From NCBI RefSeq assembly GCF_001411555.2, contig NC_049905.1, forward strand, positions 17,660,097 to 17,724,096: DNA of 64,000 bases, given 5' to 3'. The stretch is from Juglans regia (Eukaryota > Streptophyta > Magnoliopsida > Fagales > Juglandaceae). Of the stretch, positions 21,165-33,581 are shown piece after piece. The first letter of the stretch is position 1. Each line of letters opens with the position of its first letter. The notes below the pieces were generated by a model. That model had not been told where the DNA came from, ran no database searches, and saw nothing but the letters and a program-made list of their open reading frames with translations. Position numbers and translations under genes: made by a program.

Positions 21165-23180
21165 ATGGATCCTTCAAATGAAATAGAAACACCAGGTGAT
21201 GTTCAACCTTCAACGGAAAGGACAATGGAATCAACAACGACTAAAGATCCATTTTCACCCAAATCTAATGTAACTAAGACGTCTATTGGTACTAGTAGGA
21301 AAAGATCTGTAGTTTGGGAGTATTTTACAAAGATTAAAATTGATGATAAGTCTAGACCTAGGGTTGCATGTAACTTTTGCGAGGCTACTTATTCTTGTGA
21401 TCCTAATATAAATGGCACAAGATCAATGTTGCAACACTTACAAAAATAATGTAAGAAGTCTCCAATTAGAAAAGTGGATCGAAGCCAATCTGTAGTAAGT
21501 TTCAAACCTAGAGAAACTAGTGGGGGGCTTGTACCTATTGCTTTTATTGTTGATGCTTGTAGCGAAATCTTAGTAGAAATATTGATTGTTGATGATCTAT
21601 CTTTTAGATTTGTGGAAGGGGAGGGATTTAAGAGATTTATGCTTGTTGTGCAACCTAGATAGGCTAGATTCCATCATGTGTAACGGTTGCAAAAGATGTT
21701 TTTAGACTTCATTTGATAGAGAAAGACAAGTTGAATAGTGCTCTTAAGGAGCAACAAATTTGTCTAACCACGGATACATGGACATCCATGCAAAATGTTA
21801 ACTACATGTGTCTCATCGCACATTTTATTCATGAAGATTGGAGAATACTCAAAACAATTATCAATTTTTGTAAGGTGGAAAACCATAAGAGTGAGACACT
21901 TGGTAAGAAAATAAAAAAGTGTTTGATTGAATGGGAGAGGCCCAAAATATTTACAATTACACTCAATAATGCAAATTCAAATAATGAGACAATTTCATAT
22001 ATCTAAAGAAAGACAAGGAATAGAAAGGATACGATTTTGGAATATGAGTTCTTGCATATGAGATGTTGTGCTCATATCTTAAACTTGATTGTTTGGGATG
22101 GGTTGAAAGAATTAGATCAATCAGTTGCAAGAATTAGAGGGGCTGTGAAGTATGTGAAATCTTATCCACAATGGTGAAGCACATTTAAACAATGTTGTGA
22201 TAGTGATGATATTACTTGTAAAAGTCACGTATGCTTAGATGTAGCAACTCGTTGGAACTCTCACCTACATGATGTTGGATAGGGCTGAAAAGTTCTAAAA
22301 AAAATATTTCAATGGCTAGAGGATGAAGATTTGGGATATGTTATGACTGTTGGGAAGAATGATGATGGTAGTAATGAGTTGAGTAAGGAAGTAAATCCAA
22401 GTTAGGGCCTCCAGCCAAGGATGATTGGGCTAAGAGTAGGTTGTTTGTAAAATTTCTTAAACTTTTTATGATGTAACCTTACGTTTCTCGGGAACCAATT
22501 ATGTCACTTGTAATTATTTTTTCCTGGAGCTAACAAAAATTCTAGATGCAATTAATTTGAATTGTCTGGAAGGGCTGCATAATTTGAGGTCAATGGCATG
22601 TAATGTGAAGTCTAAATTTGAGAAGTATTGGGAAAGTTTTGAAAAAATGAATCAATTGTTGTATGTTGGGTTGTTCTTGATCATTGATATAAATTGCGAT
22701 ATCTGCAATTTTTGTCAAAGAAATGTATGTTGATAACAGTTTGATTGTTGTTGTGTTGGTGGACCGGGTTAAAGATGCATTGACTCATTTATACAATAGT
22801 TATTGTGAAAATGATGGAGGTGATGTTGGGGCACAAGTTCAAACCATAAGCAAATGAAGTGAGGGAGGAACTAGTACTACAAGTTCAACTAGTCAGGTAT
22901 AAGATATAAGGTCATTTAGATTTGCTCAATTTAAGAAGCATTTGAATCAGAAAACTCTTTGGAGAGTAAATCCAAAGTGGAGAGATATTTGTTTGAAAAA
23001 TGTGAAGAAGATGATGGTAAATTCGACTTGTTGACTTGGTGGAAAGTTAATTCCATTAGATAATACTTGCTTCCAAAAGTTGTGCAGGATGTTCTTGCAG
23101 TTCTAGTATCTATAGTGGTCTCTGAGTTGGTTTTTAGCATAGCAGGTCGAGTACTTGATCATTTCCGCGATAGCTAATCT
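21165..23180 (+). pseudogene. hAT transposase (BED finger, RICESLEEPER-like), inactivated
   Basis: The start at ATG 21165 follows an acceptor-like CAG. Residues about 45-95 form a BED zinc finger (VVWEYFTKIKID, ACNFCEATY, then GTRSMLQHL), but a one-base loss places a stop before the last cysteine. 21713-22006 has the hAT core signature LTTDTWTSMQNVNYMCLIAHF. 22940-23180 has the C-terminal dimerisation region (FDLLTWWKVNS, LAVLVSIVVSELVFSIAGRV, LDHFRDS). Stops, for example at 22004 and after KVNSIR, and frameshifts separate the blocks. hAT transposases excise and reinsert elements with 8-bp target duplications. This one cannot be made intact. Confidence 0.85.
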
Positions 23181-24164
23181 CCACTTATGATAGAAACCCT
23201 TATTTGTGCACAAAATTAATTTCGTTCTTCTTATTCCCTTATTAGCATTTGCAGTTTAATGGATGATGTTGAGGATTTTGAAAACTTTGATATAGGTATG
23301 TAGCCTCTTTCACCTTTTTTTTTACTGTCTCTATATTGTATATCACATTTTGAAATTGTTTCAGTCATTATGTTTATTCCTTTTTCTTTTCTTTTTTTTT
23401 TCCTTTTGTGTTGAGCTCATGGAAGAAGTTGAGAGTTCTTCCAAACTTGTTTCTTCGGTTGGAGATGATTAAGGTAGATAATCTTTTTACACTTCTTTCC
23501 TCAAGTTTTTTTTTTCATTAATGTAATTAATAACTTTTAATTGGAATTAACTATTTGATTTATTTTAATACAATTGAAGGTTTGTTTGAATGGGCTATTG
23601 GAGTTGGTGGCCTGGTGCATAACTCTTTATTCTAGAGTGATTGTATTTTCCTTATTGTCTAAGCAATTAATACTGATAGTGTCTTTTTATTTTGTAATGT
23701 GGACACTTGAGGAGACTGTTACTATTTAATTTTTAATATTATTTTGTAATATGGACTTGTGTGGTAGCTACTAGCTTTTAATATAGACTAGTAAATTTCA
23801 AATTTGTAATTTGGAATTTCGGACTTGTTTTATTCTATAGCTGATTTTATTTTATAGCTGATTTTTCTTCATTGCAAAATTTCATTTTTTGTTTTTATAG
23901 CAGATTTTTTTACAACATATTTTCATTTTCTGTTTTAATAGTAGTTCTTTTATAGCAATTTCTTTTTTACAGCAGATTTTTTTATACAGCAGATTTTTTA
24001 TATCACATTGGCACTTGATTAAAACTAGACAACCAGATCGAAACCAGTAAAATCGAAACTACCGATTTAGGAGGGTAATTGGTGCGGTATCGGTTCTTGA
24101 AAATGCAAAACCGTTGTATACCGATTCAGTTCCAAAATTAGATCGAAGTGGACTGGTTACAACA
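23181..24164. other. 3' part of the hAT element
   Basis: T-rich introns and 3' UTR-like sequence, with repeated TTTTATAGCAGATTTT words at 23860-24000. It then enters the terminal ACCGATTTAGGAGG/CGGTATCGGTTC region that abuts LINE-2 at about 24165. No further coding is recognised. Confidence 0.45.
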
Positions 24165-24590
24165 CTACATGTCATAAAGGAGATTGTTCTCAATAATATA
24201 TCAATGAAGTCAATCTTGGCAGATTGAGGAGTTGGAACAACACCCAACTTCTCATCATCACACTTAATAACATTAAAATCGCCTACTACAACCCAAGGGA
24301 TAGTCGAGGGGCACATATTAGTAAGAGAATCTGAAAGGGATCTCCTAAGCAAATAATTACATTTAGCATAAACAGTAGAAAATATAGTGGTTAAACCACA
24401 CAAATTAGTAGAGAAAGTGAAATATTGTTCAAAAGAATGAAGGATAGTAATAAAAATATCAGATTTAGAACAAACCCAGATTTTCTCCCATTTATCTTCA
24501 TTGGAAAAAACATGAGGGAGACCAAGTTTTTAACCAATAGCAGCAACTTTAACAAAGGGGACCATAGGCTTAAGCAAATCAATTAAAGAC
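24165..24590 (-). pseudogene. LINE-2 endonuclease, N-terminal half
   Basis: Minus-strand segments 24582-24391 and 24403-24165 read as the start of an L1 endonuclease: IPWVVVGDFNVIKCDDEKLG and AKIDFIDILLRTISF. GDFN and EK-G are family landmarks. The reading breaks at 24165, where LINE coding sequence changes into the hAT end. Confidence 0.8.
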
Positions 24591-24719
24591 AACTTATGAG
24601 TATAGATCAGATGTTTCAAATGAAGCATAGTACCATGATTATTGGCTATGCCCCGTACATTGCAGATAAGAATAGAGCTGATTAAGATATTTGAGTTTTT
24701 TTGTTAGAGACAATACGTG

Positions 24720-26080
24720 TTACGCTTTTACCTTTCTTTTTGGAAGTTCACCATGACTTCTAAATTCGACAAAGGTGCTTTTAAGGATTGTGGATCTTCT
24801 TCAATAATAGCTATACTAGAGTATAGATTAAGATCATTAGCAAGCATAGCAAAGGATTTAAAAAGGATGGGTATCTCCTTAGTAGGCTCATTTCCATCAG
24901 AGCTTTGGTTAGTAGCATATGTAGGGTCCTGATTTTCAAGAGATTTTTCAGACCTTGCATTCAATAGAGTTAAATAGGGATTTGACCTCGAATTTGCCTC
25001 GATAGTGTGTTCTACATGGTGATCAATTTGGGGCTCTAAAACATGCTGGTTCTCAAGAATATTATCGTTATTGGAACTAGGTTGGGCTTTTTAAGGGATT
25101 AAAATAGAGCAAGGCTCAGGTTGTTTAGTCTCAGGAATGGCCTTTGGTTTATGCTTGGAGATCCATTTATTTTCAGTGATAGGTGACTGAGCATCAACAA
25201 CTAAATTCTGTTTGGGTTCCTTGCTCGACCACTTCCTACAGTCATGAACAACATGCCATTGAAGCCGACAATAGCCACAAAAACTTGGGAACCTTTCGTA
25301 CTCAATTTTTTGCCAAAAGCCATCTTCACCAGTACCCATCCAAATCACAAAGTGGTCCATTTCAATGCACACTCGGGCAAATGAGGGACGAGTATGTGTA
25401 AGTGTAGGTAAATCTGCAAACAAAAACTTTCATAGCTTTAAAATATGAATTGACAAAGAAATTCAAGGGGAGCAAGGGGAATCTTACCACACCGGCGCAA
25501 TCGGAGAATCCTCTTTGGGAGAGAAATCTCTAGTCCACTTGAAGAGCTTGAACATGGCGCCTTCCATGATGTGAGAGTCCTTGGTCCAGGCTTTGGCCAA
25601 GTCTTCCGCAGATTGAAGTTTAATCAATACATGGCGTGAATCGATCAGTCTCACGATGGGGGGATGTTGAAGATTCCATTTTGAAGTGATATAATTTCGT
25701 ATGGCGTCCATTTACGGGCATCCCTTTGAAAATTTTGCAACTAGTGTGAATTGGAGAGGGGCCTGTGATCACTAAGCCTCCAGAGTAATGAAATGGACCG
25801 CCGGCTTCCCAGTTTTGCTTTGTGGTTGTTTGATTGGCATAGATATGTCTGCAATTGGGATCGAGGACAGCTCGAGATCGAGGACAACTCTAGCCGGTTA
25901 GTACCTCGACAATGGCAGCATAGGACTTTGGTGAAGCATCCGTCTCATCTTTCAAATTTGTGGAGACGGTGTTATAGATTGATGGAGATGGATTCTCCCT
26001 GGCCGAAGCCAAAAATGACTTGGAACTTAAAAATGAGCTTCCAATAAAGGACCATTCTATTGATAACAAACATGTCAATA
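24720..26080 (-). pseudogene. LINE-2 ORF1-like protein: DUF4283 plus CCHC knuckle
   Basis: 25711-25484 reads as a DUF4283 region (YITSKWNLQHPPIVRLID, ILIKLQSAEDLAKAW-like, MFKLFKWTRDFSP). 25423-25091 follows in another frame, with DFxxLPTLTHTRPSFARVCIE and the knuckle FCGYCRLQWHVVHDC (C-x2-C-x4-H-x4-C). 24964-24728 is an acidic/serine-rich tail. This parallels LINE-1 ORF1 (13851-14585) but from a different LINE lineage. 26078-25890 may hold the N-terminus. There are stops and shifts throughout. Confidence 0.8.
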
Positions 26081-26120
26081 ATCACCTACTTGAAGTTGCT
26101 AGAAAAGCGTTGGACTTGAT

Positions 26121-28135
26121 AGGATGAGACTGATTTTATTTTTCAAACTCTTGAAATTGCAGCATTTTATCTAGGTCTAGGGATTGGTACGTTCCAAATT
26201 ATCACGAAAAAAATATAATAGGTTTCGACTAGAATATACTTGGGCTTATCCATCCAGATCTGGGCCTAATGGGCCGAATATACTCCGTTTTGAATCTAGG
26301 TCCATAATTTCTTATCCATTCTCATCCCCTCAAATAATACATGCAGACTAACTGCCCAATAAAATAGTATTCCTTCTAGTCTTATAATCCATTTTTATTT
26401 ATGTTCAGCACGCACGATCATGCAATTAATTAATTCAGTACATGAAAACTTTTTATTTGTGACCAGCTATTATCTACAAAAATGATTATTTCATATTAAA
26501 CTGAGTCTGTTTTCGTCACAAATAATTATTATCGTTGCAAATAATCCGTCACAAATATTCGTTTTTCTTGTAGCTAGCATAAATTAGAGCGACTAATTTA
26601 CGAGGGGAAATCTCTTTATGGTTTCCATATCACTAGGCGAAAAACCTTCACTTTTGTATTGACAGGCCAATCCATTTTTACAAGTTGTGTACATAGGAAT
26701 ATTGAGCTTGAGATTTTTAATATGTATGGTTTGCTTAGTTTGCATAGGAACGAGCTGTGTACTTAAGATTGACTTCATGTACTTAGGAGTTAGTTGAGAG
26801 CTGTATGCTTCCTTAATGTGTTTACCTCAGGTCTGGGCAGCATTATCATTTTTGCCCAATTTGCCGTTTAAACTCTTCTTTTTTTTTTTTTTTCCCTTCC
26901 TATAGCAGGGTTTGTTGAAGTCCTAGCTAGCATATGGCTTGTTGAAACTTTTCTACCATGATTTTCATATCATTTTAACATATGATTTCCGGCCACTTCC
27001 ATATATTCTTGTCTTTATGGTTTGTTGAAGCTTTTTCAGTACTGGTTTTTATAACACTGCATGTTGGCGCCACTTTCATATCTCTTTATTTTATTCTATG
27101 TTCGACTTTTGAGTGCTTTTTTTAGTCCATATCCCAACTTCTTCCAAATGTCTTTAAGTTCTTAGGACCAATTAACAATTCCCAATGTACAAAGACAACA
27201 TGATATTTAGTATTGAAAAAATAGTACATATTATTCAATTCAAAAGTTGAATAAACCCCATGAAATGATATAAGATTTAAAATTACAAATATGATCATTA
27301 TAAGATAAAAGAAAACGTTTAATTGCAAGTCAATATATATTCTAACATATCAAAACACACCACTGATCGATCATGTGGAGGATGTAGAGATATGTCGATC
27401 GACGCACCATGCTTATAAATAACATAACTCTAAATAAAAATGATGTTAGATAAAAATGGTTGTTAGATATAAAAGATAGTTAGATAAAAATGATCTTTTG
27501 ATTAAAATTACCGTTAGAAAAATATGATCGTTAGATAAAAATTACCATGAGATAAAAATATAGTTAGATAAAATATATAATAACTATGACCGTTAGATTT
27601 AAAAAAATAAGACTGTTGAATATGTAAAATAAAGAATATTAAAAGATATTATTTTAATAGGTTAGCCAAACTTATAGATACTCCAATGTGTGATGCATAG
27701 AAACTAGATAGTTGAATAACCAAGATGCCAGCATTTGCTTAAATTTAGCTAGAAAAGTACTAGACAATCCAATGTGCTCTTAGAGCAGTGGCATCAGTAC
27801 TATAGCGATCTGATTAGGCAAGCCATGATAAGATGACTAATTTCACCCAACATGTGTCTACATTCGAGTACTAGGCATAGAATAGGTATTAGTGTCAAAA
27901 GAATTAAAACTTAAATACATGTATATGTAAGTGTGCATCATGTGTGTGGAAGAATTAAGAATTCTCGAAATGAATAAACGTTGAAAACATTAAAAACAAA
28001 TAGAGATACTAGTGTCAAAAGATAATACTAAAAAATAATAAACTTGAGTTGAAACACAAAAAAAAAAAAAAAAAAACAACAACAACAACAACAAAAAATA
28101 AATAAAGATCTGAGAAATTATTAAAAATAATGAGA

Positions 28136-28166
<31 letters not shown>

Positions 28167-28597
28167 TCAGAATGTGGCATATTTAAAGTCTTAAAAAAAA
28201 TAAATTATATAAATCCATTTTTAGAATTTAGAATTACATGAATATCATCGAGATTTGAAATTTACAAAAATGTCATCCAGACACAATAAATTTACAAAAG
28301 AGAAATGCCTTACAAAATTATCATTAAAACAATCTCAAATGGAATACATTTCAAAATTGGCCGGAACGGGCCAGAATTGACTAAAACGGGCCGAAGTTTA
28401 GAATGAAACGGAATGTGTATACTGCCCCAGACCCAAGATCATAAATAGATAAAGTTTCACCTAAAATTTTTGAAACTTTCACCATGTTTATTACAATTAT
28501 ATATCAAATACACAACTTCCAAACTTTTCACAACTATAATAGAATAATTCTCAAAAGTTCATTCACAAGTTCAGACAGAGCCATTAAATTCTAAATA
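26121..28597. other. Intergenic DNA with minor repeats
   Basis: No gene is recognised. 26517-26575 has GTCACAAATAAT, CGTCACAAATATTCG and TTTTTCTTGTAG, the inverse of a CACTA-type terminus, so it is a likely remnant end. 27430-27600 repeats GTTAGATAAAAATGATCG-like words about eight times. 28056-28095 is poly(A) followed by (AAC)n, and 28141-28166 is (GA)n. Confidence 0.5.
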
Positions 28598-28602
28598 ATT
28601 AT

Positions 28603-29613
28603 TGTTGATGTAAACGTTTGTTGGCTAGTATTAGATGACTATGACCTATTTGAATTATTGGATGAATGTGTCTTTATCTTTATCTATGAATATTTAAATT
28701 CAAAGATAAATAGATTAATAGATAAAGATTTATCTTTATATTTATCTATGAATATTTGAATTCGAATATAAGTGGTTGAATAGATAAAGGTTCAAAAGAC
28801 TTTTGATCAAGATTGAATGTTTGAAAAGATAGGAGATATCAAGTGATCTGGATAGAAGATTTAAAAAGAAGATATCAAGCAGAAAGAATTTCAAACTATC
28901 TAGAAGTTATCTAAAGCAGTTATCAGATAAAACTTCAGTGCTAGTTGTTAGCAATCTGTCAACAGAGTTCTCTCGTCAGTAGATTCCTGCTGCACGTGAA
29001 ACTCCTATCAAATTTGTTCTGTCAGTAGAATCCTACATCAATTAGAATTGATTTTTAGATTGTTTATTTAGGGGATCCTATTGGTTAGGATTTGTAGAGA
29101 TTCAGATCTACATATTTTCTAGATCACTTTCTAGTGCATTGTTTGGTGAGAAAATTGCTAAGTGAATTTTCATATTTGTGATCTCTCTTTGAGTGTGGTC
29201 GTGCTTCGAGCGTGGATGATCATGTGATTGGACTTCAGCCCCTAGAGTTCTAGGAGGAAATACAATATTTGCAGATTGCCAGAGGTTCTGGCTACTACTA
29301 CAGTAGAAGACAAACGGGTCGTTTGTCCGGGCAAGTAAGAGAGTCAAGTTGCAAAGGTTTTGTAATTGATGAGTACTTATAATTCATTTTCAAATAATAA
29401 GATTGATTTTCCTGGGTTTGGCTGCCCTGTAGGATTTTACCTTTAAAGAGTTATTAAGGATTTCCCTTCGATATCAATCTTAGTGTTATGCAATTTATTT
29501 ATTTTATGTTATTATTTAATTATTAAATTAATTGCATGCTTGAATACTAACCAATTTGTTGAGTGAATTGGTAGATATTTCCGCTGCATTACATGGTTAC
29601 TTGGGTAATTTCA
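28603..29613 (+). repeat. Left LTR of the copia element
   Basis: 1011 bp, TG...CA boundaries, and homologous along its whole length to 33582-34797 apart from the MITE there. Scattered substitutions between the two LTRs show that the insertion is not recent. Confidence 0.9.
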
Positions 29614-29615
29614 AT

Positions 29616-29631
29616 TGGCGTTAGAGCGTGG
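29616..29631 (+). promoter_or_regulatory. Primer binding site
   Basis: TGGCGTTAGAGCGTGG, two bases after the left LTR, resembles the copia primer site TGGTATCAGAGC complementary to the initiator methionine tRNA. Confidence 0.75.
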
Positions 29632-29668
29632 TTCACTCATTCGAGTGTGATCCATTCTCCGGCTAACT

Positions 29669-31276
29669 ATGTCGCTACATGTCCCGCCACACTTTAATGG
29701 GAAAAACTATGCATATTGAAAGGTTCGTATGAGGGCTTTTCTCAAATCGTTGTATGAACAAGTATGGTATTTCGTTAAAAAATGATGGACTAAACCAGTA
29801 ACAAATATTGATGCTTGGATAAAAGATGAGATCAACAACTATAATTGGAATAACAAGGGACTGAATGCTATATTCATGTCTGTATCTCCGGAAGAATTTA
29901 AGAGAATCTCCATATGTGAGATTGTTAAAGAAGCATGGGACATATTGGAGGTTACACATGAAGGAACAAAAATTGTGAAAAATCAAAATTACAATTGCTT
30001 ACTTCAAAATTTAAAGAGATTAAGATGCTGGAAGATGAGAGTTTTAATAATTTTTATGCTAAGCTTAATGATATTTTTAATTCTAGGTTTAATCTTGGTG
30101 AGAAGGTGCAAGATTCAAGGGTCGTGAGAAAGATTTTGAGGTCTCTACTTGAAAGATTTTGGCCAAAGGTTACTATCATTGAGGAAAGCAAGGATTTGTA
30201 TGCAATAAGGGTTGAAGAGCTGGTCGGTTCCTTACAAACGTATGAATCCTCACTTCCTCAAACAAGAAAAGGTAAGTTCATTGCTTTAAAAACAATAAAA
30301 GAGGATCAAGATGATTTTTCTGATGAAGAAAATTTTAACAATGAAGATATAGATCTCATTGCGAGGAAATTCAGAAAATTCTTGTTTAACAAGAAAGCTA
30401 GTGGAAAACAAAAGCGAGATAAATAAAATTTTGCAAAGAAAAATTTGATAATAATAATAAAGTAAATTGCTATGAATGTTTTGGTTATGGAATGCCCAAA
30501 TTTCAAGAAAAGTAAAGGAAAAGCATTAAATGTCACATTTAGTGATAGTTCAGATTCTGAAAGTTCAAGCTCATTATTTGATGATGAAAAATCTTTTTAT
30601 GGCTTTTTATTCTATTGTAAATGATTTTCCTGAGATTGTACTAACCAGATTTGAAAGTGGTTGTAATTTCAATGATTCAAATGTATCATTTGTTGATGCT
30701 GACCAAGAACTAAGTTTATAGGAAGCATACAATGATATGTGTGAAGAAGTGGTCAAATTAAAGAAACTCAACAAGAAGTTGTACAATAAATTTACTACTG
30801 TGGAAAATGAGAATAATAATCTCTCTGAGGCATTAAAAATTTCTGTTGTTGAAGTATCAATATTAAAAGATCAAAAGGCTGCACTTGAAAAAGAATTGAA
30901 AAAATTTCAGGAGTGCAAGCAAAAAACAATAACACATAAATTAGAAGAGATGTTGAGTTTTCAAAGATCTAATTGTGATCACAGGGGTTTGGGGTATACA
31001 ACTTCCCAAAGTATGGAACTTAAAGGCTCATCATCCGCTACCACTTCATCAAAATGTATCATTTTTATTAAAGGAAGTCGAGATGAGGAAGCTCCAAACA
31101 AAGCTGTGTCTAAAACACATGTTCCAAGAGTCTCACATGATAGATCAATGTCAAAGAAGCCCAACCAAGATAAGTCCAAAGGTAAGTTTATTCCTACTTG
31201 TCATCATTGTGGTATTTTTGGCCATATAAGACCATATTGCTTTAACTTGAATAAAGTAAAAAAAAAATTGAGGTGA
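29669..31276 (+). pseudogene. copia gag polyprotein (UBN2 type, CCHC knuckle), broken
   Basis: ATG 29669 begins SLHVPPHFNGKNYAY, then a stop where a tryptophan (YWK) is expected. The reading goes on as MRAFLKSL and IDAWIKDEINNYNWNNKGLN, then MSVSPEEFKRISICEIVKEA, all typical of UBN2-type copia gag. After a frameshift near 29990 it continues MLEDESFNNFYAKLNDIFNS and VRKILRSLLERFWPKVTIIE. A coiled-coil-rich part (30737-30960) precedes the zinc knuckle CHHCGIFGHIRPYC near 31197-31240. Gag packages the element RNA. No pol follows. At least two stops and two shifts make it inactive. Confidence 0.85.
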
Positions 31277-33571
31277 AATAAAGCTAAAAAAGAAGGGAAA
31301 GACTTTAGAAAATTAAATTGATGAGATGAGTCAACAAATCACCTCATAACTGTAAAACTTGGTGAACTAGTAGAATTATGCCTTCACAATAAAGAAAAGA
31401 TCATATAAAGTGGTATTGATGAAAATAATAGGCCAAAATTTAAAGCAAAATGGATGGTCAAAGAAGATATCGTATCACATTAATTGATAGGACCACTTCC
31501 ATGTTCTTGCATTCCTTGCATTTCATTTTATTCGTCTAGGACATGCATTTTATTTTTCAGTTTTTAATTTATGTTTCTGTTTCAGTTTTTAAATAAGAAA
31601 AATAATAGAAAAATTTTCTGGTTTTTTTTTTTGTTTGAAAGTGCATGCTTGATATGTCAAAATTTTGAGCAGATGTGTTCTCACAAAATAAATTTTTAAA
31701 CTTATGCATTTCTCTACTTTATGCAGTTCACTTTATGAATACTAGCCCTTTAGGTCATCTTGACAAAATTCATTTACAAAACACTATGAGAAACTTATGT
31801 GTATGCACCTTATAATTAAGTTCCATATTTATTATTGAGATGCTCACCATACTTGAATTGATTAATGCTAGTTGAACCTAGTACAATAATAAAAAGATCT
31901 TCCATTGGCAAACACAAATAGTTTATCCATATAGAAAAAGTCAGTGTCATATCATTGCGAAAAAAGACAAACACCATACACAAATCTATCCCTTAAGTTC
32001 TTATAGAAAGAATCGTGGCTCAAATCATTGTGGAAAAAAGATGAGCAACAAAAATGGACATGAAAGGAGTTGCGCAAACTAGTGTTTGGAAAAGATATTC
32101 ATGTATTCAGGCCCTAGCATAAAGTTTACCTTTTGAGGTGAGTGACAAATCTATTGGGAGCATCTATGAGAAGAAAATAACTCAAAAATAACAATATCAA
32201 AAATATTAAAGAGAAAAAGAAATAAAAAGTTACTGCTCTATATAAGTTTGCTCATTCACACACTCACATGAACTTTGACATTGATGATCTTATGAGGTGT
32301 GAACATCTGTAGTGATTGTTGCAAATAAGAGGGTGTACTCTATTGAATATTTTTGTGAGTGACACTATGTTTGAACTAAGATGCATCTAGGCATGTTATT
32401 TGTCTCCATTGCTTATAGATATATATATATATATAAATAAAGATTTTGTTAAATTTATTTATTTATTTATTTATTTTGGTTTATATAAAAAAAATTTGTG
32501 AAAATATAAAATATATTATTTTTATGGTTGTTTGGTATGTTTTATTTTTTTGTGATTTTGCATTTTAATGTACAAGTCTGGAATGTGTGTTTCTGTTGGT
32601 CTGAGTTTAAGTCCTAGTGGGACTCTGAGTTGTGATGGCTTAGCCATGTGCTTGCCATGTGAGTTAACTAAGTCGTGCCCGGCCCCTCCCCCCACCCCCG
32701 ATATTTTAGTCTTCGTTCACCAACGACTTTTTCACTCTCTTTGTGTCCTAGACAAACACCACTTCCTACCCTTATCATGTCCTACTTCCTTCCTCATTGT
32801 TTAGAATTCGCACAGACCTTCTCGACTCCGTGATTTTGAGTCACGGTAAGTGTATTTCACATCTATATCCTCTCCCATTTTCATTTTAGGGCTCGCCGCA
32901 TATGCATTTTGGAAGTGTTGACATTTGTTTTGATTTGCGACTTGGAGCTTGATTTTTTTTATTTTTTATTTTTTAGATTGTGTAAAGTGGGTCTGTTTTT
33001 TTTTTCATGTACTGAGGAAGGATTTTTGGTGGTTGATGCTTTATACATTTCGATTTTAAACTAGTGCCCACCAAGTGTTTATTTTTATGTTATGTCTTAA
33101 CCAAACTACTTCATTCATTTAGTCATGATTTTATTTGCATTCATGCTCATACATCAGATGCATTTAATCCATAAAAAGTTGAGACACATGAGAGTTATGA
33201 GTCTTGTCAGATTAGTGATAAAAAGGGAGAGATATATTGGAAGATTGTTTTTCTTCGGGTATTATGAATTTCGTTTTGTGAATTTTAGGGGGAGTTTGAG
33301 TAAGTGTGTTGTTAAGGGGGAGTTGAATGAATTTTTATTGTTCTGATTAATAATGTTTAATATTGAGGGGGAGAACTAAAATATGGATATAATTCAACTC
33401 CAAGACTAGAACATTCTTAGATTTTAAATCTTTTGAAATTTAATCTTAGTTATTGTTCTATGTCATTATTTTTTTATCTGGAATCTCTACTCAGTCTCTT
33501 GGTCTACTATTTGTATTGTTGACAGGTTTTATATTACATTCATCAAATTGATTTTGTCATCAATCTGTCAA
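31277..33571. other. Non-coding interior of the copia element, pol deleted
   Basis: No integrase, RT or RNase H motif is visible in any frame. The stretch includes an (AT)n at about 32421-32436, a C-rich patch at 32680-32700 and three GGGGGAG boxes near 33289, 33316 and 33365. Such boxes usually precede copia 3' LTRs. Confidence 0.7.
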
Positions 33572-33581
33572 ATGTGGAGAT
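33572..33581 (+). promoter_or_regulatory. Polypurine tract
   Basis: AATGTGGAGAT lies immediately before the right LTR, the usual primer for plus-strand synthesis in copia elements. Confidence 0.65.

Larger units (their letters stand above)
19340..24165 (+). mobile_element. Degenerate hAT DNA transposon inserted in LINE-2
   Basis: Boundaries are inferred from where LINE-2 coding sequence stops (19335) and resumes (24165). The ends contain ACCGGT/GGTCCGG-type words (left: ACTGGTCCGGTTC; right: CTGGTTACAACACTA), as in many plant hAT ends. The interior has a BED-finger, RICESLEEPER-like transposase pseudogene. I could not find a matching 8-bp target duplication, so the exact ends are uncertain. 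Confidence 0.65.
18419..26120 (-). mobile_element. LINE-2: 3'-truncated L1-type element split by a hAT insertion
   Basis: The minus strand carries ORF1 (about 26080-24720) and the first half of the endonuclease (24590-24165). After the inserted DNA come the rest of the endonuclease, the linker and the beginning of the RT (19330-18419). The conserved order shows that one LINE was cut in two. Its zf-RVT, RNase H and poly(A) are absent, so the 3' part was lost. The 5' boundary near 26120 is only approximate and no target duplication was found. Confidence 0.75.
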
